From contig NC_049993.1 in the NCBI RefSeq assembly GCF_000003815.2, positions 5,547,686-5,611,685 on the forward strand: a DNA stretch of 64,000 nt. Direction: 5' to 3'. Position 1 is the stretch's first letter. Each line of letters starts with the position of its first letter. Positions 12,143 through 23,489 of the stretch are shown here, in pieces. The stretch is from Branchiostoma floridae (taxonomy: Eukaryota > Chordata > Leptocardii > Amphioxiformes > Branchiostomatidae). The notes beneath the pieces are model-generated. The model made no database searches. It was not told the DNA's origin and saw only the letters and a list, made by a program, of their open reading frames with translations. A program made the translations under genes and the position numbers.

Positions 12143-12647
12143 CAATACAGTAGCATAAACAGGGCATAAACTTGACCTTTTCCATGCGACCCCTGGAACG
12201 TAGGGTCAAAGTTGATATGTATCATCCCTGATTGCATTATTAAGACCACGAAGCACAATATAACGGATTGTCGATCTAAAATACATTAGACTTTCCTGTT
12301 ATCAATAACGCTCTTCTTTCAGCTTACGAAAGGTTTGGTTTGTGTATCATATAACGTCAATTTGAAGCTCTGTAACTTCTGTTATAAATGACGTAACAAA
12401 ACAAACTCCGCTACGTGTTTTGTATGTGGCTGCAGTACTTCATTTAGTCGTATAGCGTCTCTTTTCAACCGTGTAGGTTGCAATACTTTGTATCCGACTA
12501 GAAATGAGCGTAGAAGGGTAAATAGTGTATTATTTCATTGTCTAAGCCCGTTTTTACGTCTTTTCCGGCTCGCAGAACATGTCTATTCTCTGCAGTATTG
12601 TTATTTCTTTGGTCAAGGTGAGAATTTTAAGAACCAAATATTTTAAA

Positions 12648-12953
12648 GCACATATTTCTTCTTATTTCCGTTAGACTTTCTTTCAGAAATCTCGTAATTC
12701 TTGGCGAGTCACATTTTCCGAGATTGATGTCCTGATTTTAGCGCAATCATAGGCGTAAGAAACTGAATTTAACATAAAGCGTTGCTCGGATTCCCCCATG
12801 CATAACTTCATGCCAGATCATTTGAAAACTAGATATTAATATTCTCATCACCTAGAGAACTAATCGTGGGCGGTTCTAGTGCGCATTCTTCTGACCAATG
12901 ACACACCAGGATTCAGTTGTTCAATGGACCAATCGAAAACTAGTATTGCTTTT
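12648..12953. repeat. Left arm of 4.5-kb-spaced inverted repeat
   Basis: This arm matches the reverse complement of 17447-17790 along its length, from GCACATA...TTTCTTCTTATTTCC to CTAGTATTGCTTTT, with scattered substitutions and small indels. Both arms contain two CCAAT boxes (GACCAATGACAC and GACCAATCG). The arms look like an old inverted duplication of a promoter-like segment. Confidence 0.8.
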
Positions 12954-13050
12954 AGATACAATCAGCAGAGACAGCCAATCATGAAAGGTTCTGGGGGTGT
13001 ATTTTTCAGACCAATGGCAGGCCAGGATTCCCTCAATGGACCAATGGCAG
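12893..13050 (+). promoter_or_regulatory. Cluster of five CCAAT boxes
   Basis: GACCAATGA, GACCAATCG, GCCAATCAT and two GACCAATGG words occur in about 160 bases, all on the plus strand. CCAAT is the NF-Y binding core and multiple close copies are common in histone gene promoters. The next ATG downstream opens the H4-like ORF at 13201, which fits, though no TATA box is obvious. Confidence 0.5.
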
Positions 13051-13200
13051 ACCAGCAAGTGACAGGTGACAATATTTGCACCTGCGGCATGAGCACACCT
13101 TTGTTCGACAGGAGTCCATTGCTTTCATTCACGGTCGATTCCCCAACCAGTGAAGACCGTATCTCAGCTTCTCCTCACGGACAGCGCGCCTCAAGCCGAA

Positions 13201-13377
13201 ATGTTTGGCCGCGGGAAGCCAAGAGCTAGAGGCAAGCGCCGAGGAAGAGTGCCAAGAGTTACCGTACCGTCCGCGGCAACATCCACGGCATCGCCATACA
13301 AGCCTTCAGGCCAGCCGGGAACCGTCAACAGAATCTCCCGGCTAATATACTTTGAGATTTGCTTTGTTAAAGGTTAG
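13201..13377 (+). pseudogene. Decayed histone H4-like ORF
   Basis: The frame begins MFGRGK, like the SGRGK start of H4, and ends NRISRLIYFE, like KRISGLIYEE around H4 residues 45-54. Between them the nucleotide sequence still follows H4 (CCAAG, CACCG, a match to GACAACATCCAGGGCATC, then GCC-rich sequence), but the reading frame is displaced by compensating indels so the middle protein is not H4. Similarity continues to the codons for VLK and then stops at a TAG (13375-13377), so the C-terminal third is absent. The CCAAT cluster directly upstream supports a former histone gene. It could be a novel short basic protein, but decay is the simpler reading. Confidence 0.55.
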
Positions 13378-15410
13378 ACGGACTGTTGGGTTGAGAATTG
13401 AACATAGTTACAGACTTGGCTCTATTTCCCTACTCACCAAACTGAAGTTAGGATTCGGCTGTTTTTTAACGTGTTTTCCCCAATTTTGTCAGGCTTTCTA
13501 TTTTTTTTACCATTTTCTCCATGTCCGGACTTACCAGAAGCTTGTAACCGTCCCGTGCACAGCGTCCAGACTTTGCTATCTTACAGAAGATACAAGTCAT
13601 ATTTTCCCTTGCCATGGAACAAACTTTAACTTGCAATTGATGCATTTATCTCGCAGCCATGGGTGAGGGCGATGCGTGTGTACATGAAGCACTGTGAACA
13701 AAGACTCGACTGATGGCTGGGTCAGATCACCACGGTGAGTCGATCCTATGCAACTTGCTCCAACCTATCGTTACTACTTTGACACTTTGTTATATACATG
13801 TAAGCAGTACAAAGCTTTAAGCAAGACGACATAAGCTCGACTGTCGTTCTTGTAGCCTGTGATTTGACTTGATTGTCCGTCAGCGACACTGTACATGTTC
13901 GGTTGCAACTGAAAGTCATTGTCCGTCGGCGACTGAGAGTCATTTAATTGTCCGTCAGCGACACTTTCAGTTTGCAATCGGACATGTACAGTCACATTTC
14001 CGCTCACCATTGAACAACGTTGTGAAATTGTTTCAAATTCTTACAGCGGTGGGCCAGGAAGTGCATACTGTCCAGTCCCGTGTTGTATGCAGTCCTGAAG
14101 GACAACAAAAACTCGACTGTTGACTGGGTGCCATCGATATCGCCACTGTGAGTAGATCATATACAGCTTGCTCCAATCTAACGCTCACTTGTGTAGTAGC
14201 CATCTTTCTCCTTAAGCCAAACACTTAGCTGAAGTTATAACTGCAACAAGGCAAAACGTTAGTCTGGCTGTCTCGTTCTTATTGCCTGTGATTTGACTTT
14301 ATTGCAGTGACAGAACCTGGGAAGGAGACATATCGAGCTCTCGGCAACTTCCACAATCCTGTGATCACCCGACACCAACTACGAGTACGTGATCTTCCTA
14401 CTGTCGTATGTAATCAAGCCCGGATTACGATACCACGGAAAGCCCTGCCATGAGGACGTCTGGACCCAGTGGAAGTCGAGATTATTGTATTTTTTGTGAG
14501 GACACGTATGGCCATTTTCCGTATAGCATATAGTCATATCCTGCTTTGGTTGTACTGCCTTACTTGTACAGAAAGCCGTCTTATTCACGTAATATTCGGA
14601 GCGAGGTGACTACGAGGCGAGGCATAATACGTAAGGTAATACGGAACAACCACCCTCATACAAACCCTATTTTAGTACCCTTTTGTCAGCAACATCTTGA
14701 GTTATTCCAGTACAGAACTCTCGATGGCTGGCACAAAATTGTTGTTTTTGTTTCTATGTCTTTGAACTAAGTCTTTTGTTCTCACCTTAAGCCGTATTTA
14801 ATTCCCATATTTTGCTTCCATTCTTGTACAAGAGTGGGAAACAGTTTAGAATTTAGCAAATGTTGACATTGCTGGTGTATTTGGTATTGAAGTAACTTGG
14901 GGTTTTTTGTACTTGGCGTCCTGTGGAAAGTTCGCTGCTGAAGGCTTAGGCTGACGTTCCGCCACTTCATATCGCGTTCTAACTCACATACACACACACA
15001 TTAACACTAGCAGCACTCACACTAACACTGCACATTAACATCTAACAGTTGCACTTGGCACATTAACGCATACCACCATCACCCAGCACATATTAATACA
15101 CTAACACTAGGAACAAATGTCTCAGCCTTAAAGAAAAAAGCAGCAAAATAACTTTCTACGGGTCTTCAAGCACGGAAGGCTTCAGGTTATCCCCACCAGT
15201 GCACTGACAATGTCAGCATTTACCAACTCTGAACTGTTCGCCACTTTTGTCCGAGAATGAAGGCGAACTACGTGAATACACGAGCTTTGGGAGCAAAGGT
15301 GTTATTTCAAATAGGCTCTTCTATATAGTTGTAATCTTTGCTAAAATGTCATCGACAGTTCTGTACTTTTAGCAATGATGTTGTGCAATATGTTTAAGTT
15401 AATGTGAGGC
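13378..15410. other. Repeated exon-like modules, no clear protein
   Basis: Short segments recur with splice-like borders: CAG acceptors before 13655, 14046 and 14307, each followed within about 100 bases by GTGAGT-type donors. TCGTTCTTNTNGCCTGTGATTTGACTT-like words occur at about 13840 and 14275. Short open frames are not conserved between modules. A CA-rich, ACTAACACT-rich patch lies at 14988-15110. A non-coding transcript is possible; no protein gene is supported. Confidence 0.35.
13872..13990. repeat. Triplicated word with embedded hairpin
   Basis: ATTGTCCGTCAGCGACACT occurs at 13872-13890 and 13947-13965, with a shorter variant at 13918-13934. Bases 13890-13916 and 13963-13990 are imperfect inverted repeats of about 27 bases, so the RNA or single strand could fold into a long hairpin. 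A diverged copy of the word lies near 16930. Confidence 0.65.
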
Positions 15411-15414
15411 TATA

Positions 15415-15622
15415 CTGTAAATGTATTTAATTTCGCGGGGATTTAATTTCGCGGTAGCGGGAAAAGGGACTTTTCGCGGTGGATTTAAGTTCGCGGTAAC
15501 ACCATAGACTGCAATCTAATATCATAATAGAAAAATTTTCGCGGTGGTTTTAAATTCGCGGTGAAGTGGTCACCGCGAAAACCGCGAACATAAATCCACC
15601 GCAAACATTTCTGCATTTACAG
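15415..15622. mobile_element. MITE, TIR CTGTAAATG, TA target
   Basis: The element begins CTGTAAATG and ends CATTTACAG, flanked by TA (15413-15414 and 15623-15624). The interior is full of TTTCGCGG and CGCGGTGGATTTAA words in both orientations. A second copy is at 21827-22032. TA targets fit the Tc1/mariner superfamily, but no transposase is present. Confidence 0.8.
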
Positions 15623-16520
15623 TATTGTTTTCCTAGCTGGTACGTGAACTGTCAAGTATCTCTAGCTAATATATATGGACAATGAATTTACCTAAAGATT
15701 TGTTCGTGGCCTTTGTAGAACTTTGTACCACTGTTGTAAGCCCGATCACGTAAATCGTGTTATTTGCATTGGTCTGGTTTACTTTTGTATCTAAACAAAA
15801 AAATTAATGTTGCTTTTATCCCAGATCACCTGGGTCACGTACTTCATGTATCCGATTCAAATGCTGCATACGTAAACATAGTGCAGATAGACGACGGCAG
15901 TCCAATATTGTTCTGATAACATCTAAGATTGTTTGTAGTCGCCAAACTTTGTTGTGTTGTCACACTGGAGTGACTGAAAATAAATAAATGTTCGTTTTGT
16001 GTCCATTCATTTACATCATAAGCAGTGAATAAAATTCTTTTGCTCTCATTTTGCCTTTGTATTTCTTGTGTTTTGCTTCATTCTCGCACAAGATTGGCCA
16101 CGTTGTCCTAGAAAGACAGCAAAACCCTTGAATAAAAGTGCTTTGAGAGCAAAGGTATTTTTCGCTGAGAATTTGCTGCATATCTTTGATTATCATGATC
16201 AAATAAGTAAAATTGATCATAGATATCAACGATGCAGTTGTAATAGATATATCATTTGAGCCCCACTGCTAGCAACCTTGTAGGAAGTAGTGAAAGGTTG
16301 CTGCACTGTCAAGCTTGGTCGATATCATTTTGAATCCCAGAATTATTTGATTCGAAGCTTTAACGTTGTCCAAAATGCAGCCTATTTTCTACCGTGTATA
16401 TTTCATGTACAGAATGTTTGCTGTATATCCTGATCAAAACAGTCATAAGGCTAGTAGTAGTAGGTTAGTCAGAATGGTCAAATACATTTTTGTTCTTACA
16501 GTATCAGTGTCATTGTTTGT

Positions 16521-16712
16521 CACTCTCAAAGCAGAGGTTAGGCTCCGGCTGTTTATTTTTAACGTTTTTTTAGTCGTTTTTTATCGGGCTTTCCATTTTG
16601 TATTTTGTTGTTGTGACACAGCAAGATATAATAAAAAAAAATAGAAAGCCCGATAAAAACGACTAAAAAAGTTAAAAAAAACAACCGGAGCCTAACCTCT
16701 GCTTGGAGAGTA
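16521..16712. mobile_element. Foldback MITE with 9-bp target duplication, copy 1
   Basis: Arms of about 80 bases are near-perfect inverted repeats (GCAGAGGTTAGGCTCCGGCT versus AGCCGGAGCC-type on the right), separated by ATTTTGTTGTTGTGACACAG-like sequence. ATTGTTTGT flanks both sides (16512-16520 and 16713-16721). The same family sits at 58621-58830 with another exact 9-bp repeat. Long arms plus 9-bp duplications suggest a Mutator-like foldback family. Confidence 0.85.
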
Positions 16713-16721
16713 ATTGTTTGT

Positions 16722-17446
16722 TGCCTCAGTCTTTATTGTAAAGGTATGCTGTTCCAGTGCAAGTTTGTGCCAGACAATTACAATAAAACTAATTTTCTTT
16801 TGCGTTGTTCCCATAATCGATAACGTTATTCCAGGCTCTATTTCCAACATATGATCCGCATATTTCAGTGCATATTTATGTATCTGCATTGTACATTATT
16901 TTATATTTCATATCATAGCGTAAGATAGTGCCGTCAGAGACACTCTTTGGTCCCAATTGCAAGTCATATTTCCACTTGGCATCAAACACACGTTAACTCT
17001 AAGCTTTTGTTTCTTGCAGCGTTGGGTGACGAAGGTGATAGCAGGTGAGTACCAACTGACCCTGTTATGAAGCACAACAAAACGGTGAAATCGTAATAAT
17101 GTGAGTAGATCATTCGCAACGTGCTAAAGATCGTCATGCGTTTTGGTATGTAGATATTCTAGGTGATGACGTACATGATTTGGTATTAGTTATGCAAATA
17201 AGCAGCTAATTAATTGCATTTCATGATAGCACTGCCAAACTTGTCATACATGCCCTCTTTGCTAATGATACTTCCCTTGAAAAAGCTGATATCATTTTGC
17301 GAAGCTATGAGGTTGTAGAACTCTAGTATTTTTTTATTGGTATACATATCAGTGAACAAGACACAGTGGTTATGTACTCTAGTACAGCTAATATCATCAT
17401 CACTGGGACATTTGAAAATAAAATAGACAAAGGACAAAACAATGTG
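16722..17446. other. Non-coding spacer inside the inverted repeat pair
   Basis: It contains a diverged copy of the GTCCGTCAGCGACACT module at 16930 and an exon-like 25-base segment at 17020-17045 between TTGCAG and GTGAGT. No protein gene is recognised. Confidence 0.4.
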
Positions 17447-17790
17447 AGATAAAAAGCAATACTAGTTTTCGATTGGTCCATTGAACAACTGAATCCTGGT
17501 GTGTCATTGGTCAGAAGAATGCGCACTAGAACCCGGCCCACGATTAGTTCTCAAGGTGATGAGATTAATATCTGACAGTTTTCATTGGTCAAGGAAAAAG
17601 ATCCGGCATGAGGTTCTGCATGGGGGAATCCGAACAACGCTTTATGTTAAATTCAGTCTATTGCGCCTATGATTGCGCTAAAATCAGGACATCAATCTAG
17701 GAAAATGTGACTCGCCAAGAATTACGAGATTTCTGAAAGAAAGTCTAACGGAAATAAGAAGAAATATTTCATTGTATGTGCTCATTAATT
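17447..17790. repeat. Right arm of inverted repeat
   Basis: This is the reverse complement of 12648-12953 with moderate divergence. Unlike the left arm it is not followed, in the corresponding orientation, by a histone-like ORF. Confidence 0.8.
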
Positions 17791-18379
17791 GCCCCAAGTT
17801 GATTAGGTTGATTACTGGAAAAGAAACGTTGGTTGCAGTTCTTCAGTCAGTTGTATGGTGTCTCTCCTTTTGCATGTGCCGAGTGGTCCCGCTACATCCT
17901 TTTATAAAGAATAATCTATATGTGGATACTAAGTGGGGCATAAACAATACAGCTGCATTATCCTAAGGTTCTCCAGATGATAGTGACTTTAAGTGCACGA
18001 TTGAGATACATTTTCTGTTGTTTGCGAGAGTGACAATTTCACAGCATATATATATGAATGTTCAATGTTCAATGTTGTAAGTACATAAGATATTCCATAC
18101 GTTGTGCCCGATGGAAGTATCTGAATGAAATTGTTTAACCCTTTGTAGTAACGTTTTGGTTTGGTTACCCCTGTATTCAGACGTGTCATTTTCGCCTCAA
18201 TGATAACGTCCTCTATTGAGCGCTACCATCATCTGTAAAGACGGAAGGATGCCTACCAGTGGGCAAGCAATGCAATGCGCCATCGAGAGCTTACTGTTTT
18301 TATCGATGTCATTTCACTGTCGCCTAAATTCATGTTATTAGCAAATAGTCTGTAGCAACATTCTGGATTTGTTTCACAT

Positions 18380-18552
18380 CGATGCATCATACACTATGTT
18401 CCTTCGAACATTGCATAACCTTCATCTATTGTTACTTCCACTACTAGTATATTACTGGTTGCCTTATACATTATAACGTTACCTAAGTTTGCCATACATT
18501 GTACCCGTTTTACAATTGTTGTGCAATAAACTTTGACTTGACTTGACTACAT
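18380..18552 (+). mobile_element. Possible LINE 3' end
   Basis: The sequence ends GTGCAATAAACTTTGACTTGACTTGAC, in which a polyadenylation-like AATAAA is followed by a short tandem TTGAC repeat. Short tandem tails are typical of CR1/L2-type elements. No reverse transcriptase frame is attached, so this would be a 5'-truncated copy. Confidence 0.35.
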
Positions 18553-18811
18553 CTGGGAATACAACAGCATCCATTCAATAAACCGAGCAGCCAAGCAATC
18601 AATAAATCGAGCAGCCAATCAATCAATCAACCATGCTATACCATCCCTACCCCCTAGCCTCTACCAGGCTCCACCGAGGTCGTTGGAAAAATAGTAGAAA
18701 TTGGCCAAATAAGACAGAAAACACGCCAGAGGAGTCAGATGGCCGAGGAGGACAGTTTGCGACCTAAGGCCGGCCAACACTTCTAGGCCTAGTCTTCCTG
18801 CTCGGAGCGCA

Positions 18812-19150
18812 TCACAGATTCAGCGTCTGAGACGCTTTCTTCATCCTGTGACGCCGTCGAACCCCCATCTTCGGAACCAACGCACCGTGTCCCGTGTCGT
18901 GTTCAGATGACACGTCGGAGTCGTCAAAAACATTGCGCTCCCGGTAAGAGCCCGTCTCGGCATCAACGACGACTTCTCCCGAGGCAACACCTGACTTGTA
19001 TCGATGTTTTCTTTCCAGATGACGCCCGATGTTGAACGCACGATCAAATTCCCGATCACAAACTTTGCAGACGTGAGGCATGCTTTTTTGTTCGGTGGAC
19101 AGAAGGAGAATGATTAGATGTTGATGTGCACACATATATTTGTCGCGCAT
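18812..19150 (-). CDS. Single C2H2 zinc-finger protein or exon
   Basis: The minus-strand frame contains one classical finger (C-x2-C-x12-H-x4-H, CKVCDREFD...HLERKH) about 28 residues into the ORF. It is followed by an acidic Asp/Ser/Glu-rich stretch and a basic RRRHRMKK cluster before the stop. An in-frame ATG at 19150 gives 112 residues, and a second ATG immediately before the finger (19082) gives 90. A possible acceptor just upstream of the second ATG means this may be the last exon of a longer gene. Isolated fingers bind nucleic acid or protein weakly, so function is unknown. Confidence 0.45.
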   Translation of the reverse strand: MRDKYMCAHQHLIILLLSTEQKSMPHVCKVCDREFDRAFNIGRHLERKHRYKSGVASGEVVVDAETGSYRERNVFDDSDVSSEHDTGHGALVPKMGVRRRHRMKKASQTLNL

Positions 19151-19896
19151 TTAAGTTTTAGGGACCGTACGTTTTACATCTTGTATGGTTCGTAACCTGA
19201 CTAAAGTCTCGTACTCGACCATGCCGGAGTCTGGTAGAGACTACCTACTCGCCCTGCTGAAGGCACCCTCACATTCGTTCCTCACACAGTAAGCCTGACC
19301 TCCGGGCCAGACATAGTTTGGTACCAGTCACACAGAAATGATTTATGTTCCTTCAACAAAACTACTCGTTAAAACCTTTCAACAGAGCGCTAGCGCCACA
19401 TTCCGGTAGAGTTTGGGACTGGCGAATCGTCGCCACAGGCTACATGTATTCCGGGCTACATGTGCCAAAGTCTCCCCGGTCGTTGCGCTTTGTGTAAAAG
19501 AATGTCCGACAAAAAAACAAAAACTTTAAAACGTTAACAAGATTGATCCGTTTATTTGAGAAATCACAGCCAGACAAGTAAACTGACGTTCAATCGTTTT
19601 AGAAAATGGCCGACACTAATAATTTAACCAGGTTAAGTCTGTTGGGAATCACTAGCTCAGAAACAATGTCTTCACAGGTACTACAAATTAATACATGTAC
19701 TAGGTAGAAGAGGAATGTTTACAATCATTTTAAACCTTGAAGCATACATAGGCGTGATGTTGAGGTAATCTAGTTATTTTTGCCGGTGAGTAGCACCGGC
19801 TATGAGACGGGAGTAGCGGTTGCATGGATGCATGGATGGATGGATGGATCGGTCACTTTAACCAAATAGCCCTTCTATACGTACTATTGAGTAATC

Positions 19897-19982
19897 GAGC
19901 CAGCGTGGCCGAGCGGTCTACAGCACGGTACCTATCTTCCGTAGATCGTAGGTTCGAACCCCACTTGCTAATTTTTTTTTCT
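19897..19982 (+). repeat. tRNA-like sequence with Pol III boxes
   Basis: GCGTGGCCGAGCGGTCTA matches the type II tRNA A box region (Leu/Ser) and GGTTCGAACCC matches the B box, followed by a run of nine or more T that would terminate RNA polymerase III. The 5' GCCAGCG has no proper partner at the 3' end (CTTGCTA), so the acceptor stem does not form. It is therefore a tRNA pseudogene or the head of a tRNA-derived SINE. Confidence 0.6.
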
Positions 19983-21826
19983 TTGTTAGACAAATCTCAT
20001 GTAGTGTTTTTTTTAATATAAGAAAGACCAATTCAGTAATTCGATGTTTACAAACTCTTTTTTTCGTGTGATTTTGTTTAACATCCAGGCTTTTTCCAAA
20101 ATACGCACCGGCCAGCTTTTTTTTTAGAAGCTTTCTTGTTTACTGTATTGTTGTAACGTTGTGTTCCAACCACTAGCCTCCATAGAAGGCTCTCTGGCCT
20201 TTTTTTCGTCTTATTTGGGCTCATAATACACTTTTGCTGGCCGCTTCTTTTTGTACTGGGTCACTTGTGCTACCGGCCCGTACCACAGGTTCAATAGAAA
20301 ATGTCACTAGCCAGCTCCCTTCTAACAAATGATTGAATCCTGTTGTCATGGCAACACGCCATGTTTACATCAGCCCTAAGACCAGTATCCAATTCGCCCC
20401 CCCTCCTCAAATCAACTTAGAACAAGTTAGATGTCTTACAAGGAGTGATTGGTAGCTCATTTAAAGCCGTCATCAATCAAGTTATAGCATGTCAATATCT
20501 TTGTCTCCTAACGTGTGTACACAAAGAAAGTACATGTACATGTATGTTAACCTCCTCGGTACAAGACATCAATGCACATGGTTTTGAGTTTAGGAATCAG
20601 TGGTCAAGGACGTATAAATCAAAGATGTTCAAGCATGTTTTAAAACTGTTCTGCAACTAAAAAGCAATGTAAAAACTTGATGCAAAAGCGGTTTTGATCC
20701 GTTTCAAGATGGTATGAAGTTTTTAAAGCAGTCTGCGATCGGAATTTTCAATTTTGTGTTTTATTACCGGTAACGTGTCGAGTCCTGGTTGCTACCGTGT
20801 TGTTGGTGCCTGGTTCAATGGCAAGGGCGTGACAAAGTCGGCGCAGTGCACACAACAACTTGGAAACTTGTAACTAATCACAGAAATTTACATGGAAATA
20901 TGAGGTTTTCGCACGGTCCACAAAATTTACGAAATGATCTAAACATTTCAGTTGATTATGACGTACAAAATCTACATCTTGGTTATCCTAAATTTTACAC
21001 TCCAGGTCAATAGGTAAGCAATACGTAACTTGACTGTATGTTTGTTCGTTTGTTTATTCATTCAACTTGACTGAAATGATAATTTTCATCGAGTCAAATA
21101 TGAATAGAAAAATGACAAAGCAGGCCTTTACCGGTATGTTTTGTAGGCCTCCCAAAACATAAAATATGAAGGCGCGACTATCATGAAATGTACACGTTAG
21201 CGACAATCTCCAAATATCAGCACGACAAATCCCTTGAGTGTACAGTTACTAATCATCTGTTTCCATCTTGTCATTCTTAGCTTGTGACACAACGTCACAA
21301 GGCAGACAAAGACACAACATAATCCTTCATTTTAAACTTCACACTATTCATTTAAACTCTTCAGTATTAGTACAATGTAGTACAATTCGACAACATCCGC
21401 GGTATTGAAGTCTCGTGAAGGAAGCCGGGCTTGAAGGGCTAGCAGTCTAAAAAACATCGTCATCCTATACGTATACCCTACTAAGACTTGTATGAGATTG
21501 GAGCGAAGTATTTTTGCTAACGCTAAACATTTTCTACATGTCGATCTTTGACAACAAAGCCTTTGTTTACAGAGGCCCGGAGCAGTGGTCAAATTAGCCA
21601 TAATTTTTCCTTGGGGGGTCCCACAAATCAGGCTGTCTGAATTGTCCCAGCCGACAGTCGGTCACACCTGTTGGCAGCTCCTGACGGACGTTTAGAAATT
21701 AGAACGCGGTTTGACGGGATGTTTGTTTCTGGGACGGTGTTTACTTACTCTGGGCGTTTAGAAAGCTATTACTCTTCACATAGAACGTGTCTTTTCAATC
21801 CAGCATCCTCGACATTTTCTGAAGTA
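19983..21826. other. No recognisable gene
   Basis: There are T-rich stretches near 20000-20230 and unsupported short frames only. Confidence 0.5.
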
Positions 21827-22032
21827 CTGTAAATGCATTTAAGTTCGCGGGGATTTAATTTCGCGGTAGCAGGAAAAATGACTTTTCGCGGTGGATTTAA
21901 TTTCACGGTAACACCATCTACTGCAGTCTAATACCTTAATAGAAAAATGTTCGCGGTGGATTTAATTTCGCGGTGAAGTGGTCGCCGAAAACCGCGAACA
22001 TTAATCCACCTCGAACATTTCTGCATTTACAG
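21827..22032. mobile_element. MITE, TIR CTGTAAATG, second copy
   Basis: Same family as 15415-15622: begins CTGTAAATGCATTT, ends CATTTACAG, with TA on both sides and the same CGCGGTGGATTTAA words inside. The two copies differ by scattered substitutions and a small deletion near the right end. Confidence 0.8.
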
Positions 22033-23489
22033 TATGTCAGTTGGCCAGGGTAGGTTGGTATTGAATAGATATGACGATTTTTATAATTAGAGAAATTGAA
22101 GCCCACAATGACTGTAGGAAGCCAGCAAATACATGGATTCCAAACAAATATTTCATATCATAACAAAAGTGGTTCTAGTCCTAATTTGGATGCCATGTTA
22201 AATCAAGTGTGGTGAAGTGGACATACGAAGTGGTATTTCAGCTTTTTAATGAAAACACATTAACGAAAAGGCACACCACTGTGATTAGAAGTATCTCTCG
22301 GGAGAACTTATAATTAAGAGCCTCCGGGTTTGTACGGGTGCCCTTTCATATTGGGCTATGGCTTAATTACAGAGGTATGTTTCACTTGACTTAACACTAC
22401 TCACTCGCTACTTTTCATTGGCGCTACTTTTCACTGGTTAAAAGGCGTATAACATGACGTATGACGTTATCACAATTCTTCAAGAACATTTGGGAAAGAA
22501 GCAATTCCGTACATCTTCGGATGTAGAAAGGTATTATTCTGTGGACTCTGTTCAAGGTATTCAAAGCCCACTTTTTCCCACCTCCCCAATGCAGGCAGTA
22601 AGATGGAAATCGAACAATGTATTGTGAGTGCATCTCACTGATTTTAATACATGAGGAGAAATCAGTGAAAGGTTATGAAATGCCCACACAAGGAGCTTGT
22701 TTACCGGTTTGCTACCGTCTTTATAAGGACTTGTTTGAACTCCTTCATGAGAGAGTAAGTCCTATAAGGAAAAGTCAAGAGTCTGTGGAGGCCTCTCCAG
22801 GACCTATAAAGAAAGCCGTAATTGGCTGATAAGGGTTTCCATAGAGCCGGGTATTATGCCATAAGCAGTTTTGAATAGGAGCTCTGGCAAATAACACCAT
22901 CTCAAAGGTTCGATTGTTGTCTTCACAAGAAGTTAGTTTGAAACTTAAATTCTTTAAATGTTCTGCAAATGATATTTCGAACTAGAAACGAAATCTTAAA
23001 AGATCGTTGTCTACTAGTCTAAGACTATCTTGCGAAAATGTTTGATATACGGAATTGTTAATTCTTGTGAAAAATGATTATGAAGAAGTGATTTTGTCTG
23101 GCGAGAAACCCCGTAGGGAGCGTCCTTGGTGATACGTAGCAACGGCCGTGCGCGTTGGATTTCCGCCACCACGCCGCACAATGTGTGCAGGTTTGTTTAG
23201 TAAGACGAGGGCGCAAGGCCAAGACAAAGAACAGGTGATTGGATCTCTCTCTCACGGTGGCTACAAAATACCAGCTCTATTGGGTCTCATGGCAGGCCGG
23301 TAATTGAGCTGTTTTCTATGGGCCGGCCCTGACTGGATCAGACTACTGCAGACTCACTACTGCGTGACCCGTGGAGAGACCCGGGCGGACTCGGTTCAAC
23401 TCCCAAACAACGTGCGTTTTGGCGTCAACAGCACAAGTCAAGGGCCGCTGTTTGGAAACACACGGCCGGCCGTGAGGGACACACGGGCC
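22033..23489. other. Upstream region of ankyrin gene A
   Basis: No other gene is recognised. The gene A frame stays open back to about 23304, but homology to its paralogues begins only at the ATG at 23490, so the open upstream part is probably leader. Confidence 0.5.

Noticed and set aside
15413-15624. CRISPR-like or regulatory array because of repeated CGCGG words
   Set aside because: A second copy at 21827 with the same ends and TA flanks shows it is a MITE.
16521-16712. microRNA-type hairpin
   Set aside because: Terminal repeats, 9-bp target duplication and a second copy identify a transposon.
19897-19971. Functional leucine or serine tRNA
   Set aside because: The acceptor stem does not pair.
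23304-23489. N-terminal extension of ankyrin A
   Set aside because: It has no ATG and no similarity to paralogues, and the ATG at 23490 has good context and aligns with their starts.
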